Assembly (NCBI RefSeq): GCF_023544465.1
Contig: NZ_JALPVL010000014.1
Coordinates: 186,001-250,000 of the forward strand
Reading direction: 5' to 3'
DNA: 64,000 bases
Source: Paractinoplanes maris
GTDB lineage: Bacteria; Actinomycetota; Actinomycetes; Mycobacteriales; Micromonosporaceae
Shown here piece by piece: positions 57,370 to 64,000 of this stretch. The stretch's first letter is position 1; every line of letters starts with the position of its first letter. The notes under the pieces are model-generated. The model saw only the letters and a list, made by a program, of their open reading frames with translations, did not search any database and was not told the DNA's origin. The position numbers and the translations under genes were made by a program.

Positions 57370-58725
57370 CTACGCCGTGCGATTTACCAGTGCCGGGATC
57401 GCCGAGAAGACGCCGTCGGGGTCGTACCGTCGCTTGAGGTCGAGCAGGCGGCTCAGATTGGCGCCGAACGAGTCGCGGGCCCGCCGGTCGTCGTCCGGGC
57501 CGAGCAGGTTGGGATAGCCGCCGGGCAGGGCCACCGGGTCGAGGGCTTCGGCGACCGAGTCGGCCCAGGCCCGGTGCCGGTCGACCGGCTCGCCCGGGGA
57601 CCAGGCCGCGATGATCTCGATCGGGTGGTGCGGCACGCGATGGGCGAACGCGGACCCGGCCGGATCGGCCTTCGCCGCCGCACCGTGGAAGTGGTTGACC
57701 ACCAATGCCGAGAAGGGTGAGGTGACCCGGTGGGCGGCGTCGGTCAGCGCCTCGGCCGCGAGCGGCGACACCGCGGCCAGCCAGCGGCTGCGCAGCAGGT
57801 AGTGGTTGCCCTCGACGGTGGCGGCGTCGAACATGCGCACGGCCGCCGCGTACGGCATGGGTTGGACCCGGTCGACGATCGGGTGGCCCAGCCCGCGCAT
57901 CCGCGCGATCAGGCGCTCGCCCGCAGCCTCGTCGTCGCCGCACCAGAACGGGCAGAGGAAGGCCAGCGGGCCGTCGGGTCCGGGCAGGAACCCGGTCATC
58001 ACGGTCAGCTCGTCGGGGCTGGTGGCCACGATGTCGGCGTAGCCGGTGAGCACGGCCGGGCCCTCGGCGGCCGGGAACATGAGGATGCCGGCCAGGATCG
58101 AGGGCAGCGCGTGCAGGCGGAACCGCAAGCTGGTCACCACGCCGAAGTTGCCACCGCCGCCCCGCAGCGCCCACCACAGGTCGGCGTCGGCGTCCGGCCC
58201 GGCGAGCACCGGGCGGCCGTCGGCCAGCACCACCTCGGCGCCGAGCAGGTTGTCCGCGGCCAGCCCGAACCGGCCGATCAACGGGCCGTATCCGCCCCCG
58301 GTGGCCAGCCCGGCCAGGCCGACACCGCCGACCACGCCGGTCGCCGCGACCAGCCCGTGTGGCGCCGCGGTGGCTGTCAGATCGGCCGAGAGTGCTCCAC
58401 CCTGGACGGTGGCCGTGCGAGCCCCCGCGTCGACGGTGACCGCCCGCATGCCGGTGAGGTCGATGACCAGCCCGCCGTCGCGCAGGGCCCGGCCGGCCCA
58501 GTCGTGCCCGCCGGAGCGCACCGACAGCGGCAGTCCGGCGTCGCGGGCGATCCGGACCACCGTGCTCACCTCGGCGGCGTCCACGCACCGGGCGATCAGG
58601 GCGGGATGCGTCATCACGTCGGCGTTCCACACCCGGCGGGCGGCGTCGAACCCGTCCTGCTCGGCAGTGATCAGCCGGTCCCCCAGCGTCGCGCGCAATG
58701 CCCGTACGGCCTCGGACTCCCTCAT
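57370..58725 (-). CDS. FAD-linked oxidase, berberine-bridge-enzyme-like
   Basis: A 451-aa flavoprotein with an FAD_binding_4 domain (about 35-210), VRSGGHDWAGRAL with the His that can bind FAD covalently, GLATGGGYGPLIGRFGL, and a C-terminal BBE segment (YPNLLGPDDDRRARDSFGANLSRLLDLKRRYDPDGVF). The Cys of bicovalent enzymes is not present in GVVGGVGLAG, so single covalent attachment is expected. It could oxidise a sugar or natural product. It has no signal peptide and its end lies 11 bp from the minisatellite. Confidence 0.87.
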   Translation of the reverse strand: MRESEAVRALRATLGDRLITAEQDGFDAARRVWNADVMTHPALIARCVDAAEVSTVVRIARDAGLPLSVRSGGHDWAGRALRDGGLVIDLTGMRAVTVDAGARTATVQGGALSADLTATAAPHGLVAATGVVGGVGLAGLATGGGYGPLIGRFGLAADNLLGAEVVLADGRPVLAGPDADADLWWALRGGGGNFGVVTSLRFRLHALPSILAGILMFPAAEGPAVLTGYADIVATSPDELTVMTGFLPGPDGPLAFLCPFWCGDDEAAGERLIARMRGLGHPIVDRVQPMPYAAAVRMFDAATVEGNHYLLRSRWLAAVSPLAAEALTDAAHRVTSPFSALVVNHFHGAAAKADPAGSAFAHRVPHHPIEIIAAWSPGEPVDRHRAWADSVAEALDPVALPGGYPNLLGPDDDRRARDSFGANLSRLLDLKRRYDPDGVFSAIPALVNRTA

Positions 58726-58760
58726 GGCCGGACCCTAGCCCCCCGTCACCGATAGTGCCG

Positions 58761-60260
58761 TCACGAACACGACAGCCGGGTCCCGTGGAGAAAGCGGTCG
58801 GGGCGGGCCACCGTGACACTGCCCGGCCGCCCGGTCAGCAGGCCGTCCAGATCGCGCAGGGGCCGGCAACCCGGCGGCGGGTCGGCGAGGTCGAGCGCGA
58901 GCACCACCGCGTCGTCCGGGATCCCGGTGACCACCGTGCGGGGATCGCACCCGTGGCCGAGGTAGGCCCACCGGTATCCGATGACCTCGTCCAGCCGCAC
59001 CGGCGGCCCTCCGCCGACGCTGACCCGCGGGTTGGGCAGAACCCGGCCGGCATCGGGAAGCGCCCCGGCGACCGCCCGGGGCAGCCGGCGCGCGGGCAGC
59101 GGCTTGCCGCCGAGGCGCGACCCGAGTCCGGGCAGCGACGCCACGGCCCGCAGCACGCCCCGGCTCAGCCTCATCCTCGTACGGCTGCGGGTCTGCACCA
59201 GCCGCCCGATGCGCAGCGCCAGCGTGGTGGTGGCCTCGACATCGGGCCGGCGCTCCCGCTCGTAGCCGTCGATCAGCGCCGGATCACCGCCGGCGACCAC
59301 ATCGGACAGCCGCCAGGCCAGCGCGACCGCGTCCCGCATCCCCATGCCCAGACCGAGTCCGGCGAACGGCGGCATGGCGTGGGCCGCGTCGCCGGCCAGC
59401 AGAACCCGCCCGGCTCGCCACCGCTCGGCCTGGCGGGCGTAGAAGGTGAAGACGGTGGCCCGCTCGATGTCCACGTCGGCCGGCCGCACCCACGGGGCGA
59501 TCAACGACCGTACGGCATCGGTGGCGACCACGGCCTGCGGATCCTCGCCCGGCCCGAGCATCCACTCCCACCGCCACCGGTCACGCTGGGACATGGCCAC
59601 CATCGGGCGCTCCGGGTCGAGCACGAAGGCGATGCTCGCGCCCCCGTCCGTGCCCCCGCCCACTCCCGGAGCGGCACCGGCACCCGGGCGCACCGTGGCG
59701 TCGACGACGAGCCACGGCTGCACGAATGTCTCGCCCGGGAACCCGATGCCGGCCGCCGCGCGAACCGTGCTCCCCGTCCCGTCACACCCCACGAGCCATC
59801 GCGCGGTCAGGCGCCGGCCGTCATCGAGCACCGCGGTCAGGCGCTCGCCGTGCTGCTCGACCTCGCGCACGCTGCGCCCGCCCAGGATCCGCACACAGCC
59901 GGTATCGAGGGCGACCCGCCGCAGCGCCGCTTCCAGGGCGGGCTGGTCGAGCCGAACGATCTGCGGCAGCCCGTACGGTCGTGCGGTCTGCTCGATCATG
60001 AGCAGGGGCCGGTGGTGCTGGTCGACCACCCCGTTCCGCGCCAGCGGCGTCGCCCAGTGCTCGAGCGGCGGCATCCCGGGCAGCGCCGTCAGGACGCGGA
60101 TCGCCTCGATGTCGAGCACCGCGGCCCGCGGCTTCGGATACGGCCGATCCTGCGGCTCGACGACGACCGTGGGCACCCCCCGGGTGCCGAGCAGAGCGGC
60201 CAGCATCGCGCCGACCGGCCCCATCCCGGCCACCACGACGGCGGTCTCATCGTTGTCCAC
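58761..60260 (-). CDS. FAD-dependent aromatic monooxygenase (PheA/TfdB family)
   Basis: A 499-aa flavin monooxygenase. It contains AVVVAGMGPVGAMLAALLGTRG (residues 7-28), the middle DG motif LVGCDGTGSTVRAAAGI and the C-terminal GDAAHAMPPFAGLGLGMGMRDA. A thioredoxin-like tail (about 405-499) ends the protein. GTG at 60260 has GGAAGGGG upstream. The gene is 35 bp after the FAD oxidase start, on the same strand but upstream of it, and divergent from the nitroreductase. It likely hydroxylates an aromatic; the substrate is unknown. Confidence 0.87.
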   Translation of the reverse strand: MDNDETAVVVAGMGPVGAMLAALLGTRGVPTVVVEPQDRPYPKPRAAVLDIEAIRVLTALPGMPPLEHWATPLARNGVVDQHHRPLLMIEQTARPYGLPQIVRLDQPALEAALRRVALDTGCVRILGGRSVREVEQHGERLTAVLDDGRRLTARWLVGCDGTGSTVRAAAGIGFPGETFVQPWLVVDATVRPGAGAAPGVGGGTDGGASIAFVLDPERPMVAMSQRDRWRWEWMLGPGEDPQAVVATDAVRSLIAPWVRPADVDIERATVFTFYARQAERWRAGRVLLAGDAAHAMPPFAGLGLGMGMRDAVALAWRLSDVVAGGDPALIDGYERERRPDVEATTTLALRIGRLVQTRSRTRMRLSRGVLRAVASLPGLGSRLGGKPLPARRLPRAVAGALPDAGRVLPNPRVSVGGGPPVRLDEVIGYRWAYLGHGCDPRTVVTGIPDDAVVLALDLADPPPGCRPLRDLDGLLTGRPGSVTVARPDRFLHGTRLSCS

Positions 60261-60388
60261 GGCGCCCCTTCCAGTACGGCACCACCAGCATGCCCAACCC
60301 CTTGCTGAGCCGGCGCTGTGAGCCCCTCAGCATCGTCCGAGCCGAAGAGCGCAGACTGCGATCGGGCGCCCCGGGAGAGGACGAGAAC

Positions 60389-61054
60389 ATGGATGTCTAT
60401 GAGGCGGTGGCCAGTCGCCGGGCCGTGCGCGCGTTCAGCGACGAGCCGGTGCCCGCGGACACCCTGAGACGAGTGCTGGTCGCGGCGGCCCGGGCTCCGT
60501 CGAGCGGGAACCTGCAGCCGTGGCACCTGTATGTCGTGACCGGCGCTCCCCTGGCTGAGCTCAAGCGGCACGCCACGGCCCGGGCGCTGGCCGGCGACCC
60601 GGGAGACGAGCGCGAATACCCGATGTACCCGGATGACCTGACCTCGCCGTACCAGGAACGCTTCTACTCCGCGGCCACCCAGCGCTATCGGGCACTGGGG
60701 ATCGAGCGGGACGACCCGGCCCGGCCGAGGAAGATCGCCGCCTTGAACTCGGACGCGTTCGGGGCGCCGGTCGTCCTGTTCTGCTATCTCGACCGGGCGA
60801 TGGGACCGGGGCAGTGGGGCGACGCGGGGATGTACCTGCAGACGGTCATGCTCCTGCTCCGGGCCGAAGGCCTGCACAGCTGCCCGCAGGTGATGTGGAC
60901 GATGTATCGGCGAACTGTCAGCCAGGCGGTCGGGGCGGGTGACGGGCTCCTGCTGTTCTGTGGCGTCTCGGTGGGCTTCGAGCGGGATGGCGCTCCACAG
61001 CCGCGCATCGGGCGCGCGCCTCTGACCGAGACCGTGACCTTCGTCGGCCAGTGA
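60389..61054 (+). CDS. nitroreductase family FMN oxidoreductase
   Basis: A 221-aa protein starting MDVYEAVASRRAVRAFSDEPVP, with RAPSSGNLQPWHLYVV (FMN contact) at about 37-52 and GLHSCPQVMW near the C-terminus, the standard nitroreductase pattern. The family reduces nitro groups, quinones or enones using NAD(P)H. The ATG start has GGAGAGG upstream. It is divergent from the flavin monooxygenase across about 130 bp and followed by a terminator. Confidence 0.88.
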   Translation: MDVYEAVASRRAVRAFSDEPVPADTLRRVLVAAARAPSSGNLQPWHLYVVTGAPLAELKRHATARALAGDPGDEREYPMYPDDLTSPYQERFYSAATQRYRALGIERDDPARPRKIAALNSDAFGAPVVLFCYLDRAMGPGQWGDAGMYLQTVMLLLRAEGLHSCPQVMWTMYRRTVSQAVGAGDGLLLFCGVSVGFERDGAPQPRIGRAPLTETVTFVGQ

Positions 61055-61083
61055 CCCGAGAAGCCCAGAGGCTCCTCGGGTCA
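61052..61083. terminator. hairpin terminator between nitroreductase and GH16
   Basis: TGACCCGAG / CTCGGGTCA pair over 9 bp with an inner AGCC / GGCT stem. The left arm includes the nitroreductase stop codon. It lies between convergent genes. Confidence 0.65.
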
Positions 61084-61094
61084 ACCGCTGCGGA

Positions 61095-62441
61095 TCAGCC
61101 GCGGCGCCACTTCTGGTTGGCGCCGCCGACACAGGTCCACAGGTGCAGCAGGGCGCCGTTGTCGGGCTTCCACTCCGCGATGTCGACGCACTTGTTGGCC
61201 TGCGGGTTGACCAGGTCACCGGCGGCGCTCAGGACGAACTGCTGCGCGGCGGTCCCGTTGCAGGTGTAGATCTGGATGGCGGCGCCGTCGTTGGTGGCGG
61301 CGTCGGCGACGTCCAGGCACTTGTTGTTCTCGGTGCGCACGGTGCCGTTGACGAACTGCCACTTCTGGCTTGTGCCGTCGGTGCAGTCCCACACCTGCAC
61401 GCGCTGCCGGTCGGCGAAGTTCCCGCCCGGCACGTCGACGCACTTGTTGTTCCAGTTGCTGACGATCCGGGTCGTACTGCCCGCCGGGGGGTTGTCCGGC
61501 GTACCGGGTGTGCAGCCGTTGTCGGCGGTCACGTTGTCGGTGTGGGTGGTGCCGGCCGCCCGCAGCGAGGTGACCCGCGCGGTCGCCTCGGCCGGGGTCA
61601 GCACCTGCTTCTTGGCGTGGAAGACGTAGTCGATGTTCTCGTGCCAGACGCTGGTGCCCCCGGCGGTGTGACCGGTCAGGTCGATGAACCACTGGTTGAA
61701 GTCGATCGACATGTTCTGCCGGGGATAGAACTTCCCGCCGTGGGTGCCGACGAGCTGACCGTCGATGTAATACCGGACCTCGCCGTTGGCCACGGTCGCC
61801 ATGACGTCACGCCAGCCGGCGACGCTGCGATTCTGCTTGCTGTACTGCCGATCCTGCACCCACGGATCGGCCTGGTAGGTGTACCAGGTGGTCTGGAAGT
61901 TGGTCGGCCCGCTCTCGCCCCAGCCGCCGTTGGGCAGGTACTCGGAGAAGTCGAGCTCGCTGTAGATCGGGTCGAACGCGTAGCGCAGCGGCGAGATCGT
62001 GTAGAAGGTCTGGTTGACGATGTCGCCGTCGGGCCCGGAGGCCGGGGTGTCGGCGAACTTGATCCGGGCGAAGTAGGTGCCCTCGAAGAACCGCCGGTCG
62101 GACAGGGACATCTCCGCGTGCGACGTGCCGGCGGCCGTGCCGTTCGTGGAGGCCTGCAGGCGCGCCACCTTCTGACCATCCACAGTGGGGAATGAGATGT
62201 TGCCGGCCGACCAGCTCGCGCCGGGCACGCCCGGACCGCCCGCGTTGGTGCGCACGTGCCAGCCCCGCTGGCCGAGGGCCGGGTCGGACGGCGAGCTGTA
62301 CGAGAAGTCGTCGAAAAGCACGCCGCAACCCACGGCGGCGAGTGACGGCTGCGCCGCGGCGATGCCGATCGAGGTCAGGCCGGCGGCGGCCACCACCGCG
62401 GTGACGGCGTGCGCCGCGCGACGTATCAGGACGTGTGTCAT
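61095..62441 (-). CDS. secreted GH16 glycoside hydrolase with C-terminal ricin-type (CBM13) module
   Basis: A 448-aa protein with a signal peptide (about 1-36), GH16 jelly-roll (about 40-300), linker and a beta-trefoil (about 320-448) with three QxW repeats (SQKWQF, AAQQFVL, NQKWRR). The GH16 catalytic motif is ELDFSE (Glu162, Asp164, Glu167). Most relatives cleave beta-1,3 or mixed beta-glucans; the exact target cannot be read. ATG at 62441 is preceded by AAGGAG. That ribosome binding site lies inside a long inverted repeat. A signal for cleavage is seen near SLAAVGC. Confidence 0.9.
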   Translation of the reverse strand: MTHVLIRRAAHAVTAVVAAAGLTSIGIAAAQPSLAAVGCGVLFDDFSYSSPSDPALGQRGWHVRTNAGGPGVPGASWSAGNISFPTVDGQKVARLQASTNGTAAGTSHAEMSLSDRRFFEGTYFARIKFADTPASGPDGDIVNQTFYTISPLRYAFDPIYSELDFSEYLPNGGWGESGPTNFQTTWYTYQADPWVQDRQYSKQNRSVAGWRDVMATVANGEVRYYIDGQLVGTHGGKFYPRQNMSIDFNQWFIDLTGHTAGGTSVWHENIDYVFHAKKQVLTPAEATARVTSLRAAGTTHTDNVTADNGCTPGTPDNPPAGSTTRIVSNWNNKCVDVPGGNFADRQRVQVWDCTDGTSQKWQFVNGTVRTENNKCLDVADAATNDGAAIQIYTCNGTAAQQFVLSAAGDLVNPQANKCVDIAEWKPDNGALLHLWTCVGGANQKWRRG

Positions 62442-62444
62442 CGA

Positions 62445-62501
62445 GAGCACTCCTTCGGGGGAAAGGGGACTCCTGGCAGCTCAGGGGGCCGAGGAGTGCT
62501 C
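62445..62501 (-). promoter_or_regulatory. leader hairpin sequestering the GH16 ribosome binding site
   Basis: In the mRNA, GAGCACTCCTCGG (from 62501) can pair with CCGAAGGAGTGCTC (to 62445) with one bulged A, across a 30-nt loop. The right arm contains the AAGGAG Shine-Dalgarno sequence and ends 3 nt before ATG 62441. This would block ribosome access when formed. It could instead be a DNA operator. Confidence 0.55.
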
Positions 62502-62735
62502 ACAGCATCACCGCATCTGTTAACACTCGTCAATGAATAAGGGCGAATTATTTTCCTCATTGCCCTAAGAGGAAGAAAATACTTACCGCCTGTCCGCCCC
62601 CGTGCACGCCGGCGACACACCGGACCAGGGTTTTGCACGGGCGCGAACCGCACCGGGCGGGACCAGGCTGGCGAATGTCCGGGAAGGCGGGTCCGCCGGC
62701 CGTGCGCCGGGATCTGTGAGAGAGGCGAGTCCGAC

Positions 62736-63938
62736 ATGACGACAATCGAGCAACAGACCGGCAACGCCGTACGGCCGTTCACCGTGCGGATCCGCGACGG
62801 CGCCCTCGACGATCTGCGGCGCCGCCTGGTGGAGACCCGCCTGCCGAGCCAGGAGCTCGCCGGCGACCGGTCCCAGGGGGTGCAGCTGGCCACGATGCGG
62901 GCGCTGCGCGAATACTGGGCCACCGACTACGACGGGCAGCGGGTCGCCTCCCGGCTCAACGCGCTGCCCCAGTTCACCACCGAGATCGACGGCGTCGAGA
63001 TCCACTTCGTGCACGTCCGGTCCGAGCACCCGGACGCCCTTCCGCTGATCATGACGCACGGCTGGCCGGGCTCGGTCATCGAGATGCTCGACTCCGTCGG
63101 CCCGCTCACCGACCCCACCGCGCACGGCGGCGCCGCCACGGACGCCTTCCACCTCGTGCTTCCGTCACTGCCCGGGTACGGCTTCTCGGGTGAGCCGGCC
63201 GAGATCGGGTGGGACCTGGTCCGTACCGCCCGGGCCTGGTCGGAGCTCATGCGGCGGCTCGGTTACGACCGGTACGTGGCCCAGGGCGGCGACGTCGGGG
63301 CCGGTGTCACCGACGCGATGGGGCGGCTCGGCCCCGACGGGCTGGCCGGCGTCCACATGAACCTGCTCGTGACGGCGCTCAACGACCCGGCGTCCCTGCC
63401 GCACGCCACCGACGAGGAACAGGCGGCGCTGGCCGCCATCAGGACGTTCCAGGCCAGCGGGAACGGCTACTTCGTGGAGATGGCCACCCGCCCGCAGACC
63501 GTCGGGTACGCCCTGCTCGACTCGCCGGCCGCGCTCGCCGCCTGGATGATCGACCACGACACCGACGCCTACTACAAGATCGTCAGCGCGTTCGTCGACG
63601 ACCGCCCGTCGGGCAATCTGACCCGCGACCACATCCTCGACAACATCATGGCCTACTGGCTGACCGGGACCGGCGCCTCCGCGGCCCGGTCGTACTGGGA
63701 GGCCTACGGACCGGACGCGCCCGCGGCCGGCTCCGCGCCGCAGCCGGATCCCCGCGTCCCGGTCGCGTTCAGCTCGTTCCCGGGCGAGATCTGGCGGACC
63801 CCACGGAGCTGGGCCGAGCAGTCCTACCCGACCCTGAGCTACTTCGGCGAGGCCGTGCGGGGCGGCCACTTCGCCGCCTGGGAGGAGCCGGAGCTGTTCG
63901 CGGCGGAACTGCGAGCGGCCTTCCGTCCGCTGCGCTGA
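62736..63938 (+). CDS. epoxide hydrolase (EHN-type alpha/beta hydrolase)
   Basis: A 400-aa enzyme with an N-terminal EHN domain (about 10-120: RPFTVRIRDGALDDLRRRL and TTEIDGVEIHFVHV) and an alpha/beta hydrolase core. Residues are visible: oxyanion motif HGWPGS (108-113), nucleophile Asp186 in VAQGGDVGAG, and the catalytic His in VRGGHFAAWEEPE near the C-terminus. It hydrolyses epoxides to diols. The ATG start follows GAGAGAGGCG. It is complete within the window; the final 62 bp hold no identifiable gene. Confidence 0.9.
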   Translation: MTTIEQQTGNAVRPFTVRIRDGALDDLRRRLVETRLPSQELAGDRSQGVQLATMRALREYWATDYDGQRVASRLNALPQFTTEIDGVEIHFVHVRSEHPDALPLIMTHGWPGSVIEMLDSVGPLTDPTAHGGAATDAFHLVLPSLPGYGFSGEPAEIGWDLVRTARAWSELMRRLGYDRYVAQGGDVGAGVTDAMGRLGPDGLAGVHMNLLVTALNDPASLPHATDEEQAALAAIRTFQASGNGYFVEMATRPQTVGYALLDSPAALAAWMIDHDTDAYYKIVSAFVDDRPSGNLTRDHILDNIMAYWLTGTGASAARSYWEAYGPDAPAAGSAPQPDPRVPVAFSSFPGEIWRTPRSWAEQSYPTLSYFGEAVRGGHFAAWEEPELFAAELRAAFRPLR

Positions 63939-64000
63939 CCCGTACGTCCGGATGCGCTCGCGGTCGATGTCGACGGATCACCCGCGGGCGTGGAAAGCGG

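Overview
The window is about 70% GC, with high-GC third codon positions, frequent GTG starts, 1-4 bp stop/start overlaps, AfsR/SARP-type regulators and secreted hydrolases joined to CBM2 or ricin-type (CBM13) modules by Pro/Thr linkers. This points to a filamentous actinomycete, most likely Micromonosporaceae (Actinoplanes-like). That assignment is inference from gene content. I saw no rRNA, tRNA, CRISPR array, IS element or prophage.

Layout. (1) 1-3080, minus: membrane protein, CrtY-type lycopene cyclase, membrane protein and a truncated winged-helix regulator. (2) 3190-10000, minus: LPXTG surface protein, BTAD regulator, a DUF4242 (SCO4226-like) protein and a large AfsR-type regulator. (3) 10120-14748: small membrane protein, secreted GH6 cellulase with CBM2, small secreted proteins and a strictosidine-synthase-like beta-propeller. 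(4) 14808-32687: an envelope-glycan region with DUF3068 protein, methyltransferase, AftD-like arabinofuranosyltransferase, VWA protein, GT4, a 53-aa DUF2613 gene, two large polytopic proteins, an FkbM methyltransferase, then a nucleotide-sugar dehydrogenase / GT2 / epimerase / flippase operon. (5) 32728-38007: STAND-TPR protein, aldo/keto reductase and a CrtU-like carotene desaturase. (6) 38272-55145: a xylan/arabinoxylan utilisation locus. (7) 55169-63938: YCII protein, a frameshifted membrane protein, a 17-bp minisatellite, two FAD oxidoreductases, nitroreductase, secreted GH16 and epoxide hydrolase.

How the genes work together. In the xylan locus the secreted enzymes (GH10-CBM2, CBM2-GH62, CE1-like esterase-CBM2, GH10-CBM13, GH11-CBM) would cut and debranch arabinoxylan outside the cell. 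An ABC importer (lipoprotein plus two permeases, no ATPase gene) would take up the oligosaccharides. Enzymes without signal peptides (GH43, GH51, a cytoplasmic-type GH10) would finish them inside. Two operator families mark the promoters: CebR-type TGGGAGCGCTCCCA boxes (GH6, first GH10, esterase) and TTCCGGAA / CGAAANTTTCG boxes (second GH10, GH11, ABC operon, intracellular GH10-GH51 operon). This suggests cello-oligosaccharide and xylo-oligosaccharide signals are wired separately within one locus.

The glycan region places AftD next to DUF2613 as in mycobacteria, although the rest of the window does not look mycolate-type. This fits the arabinose-containing whole-cell sugar pattern of Micromonosporaceae.
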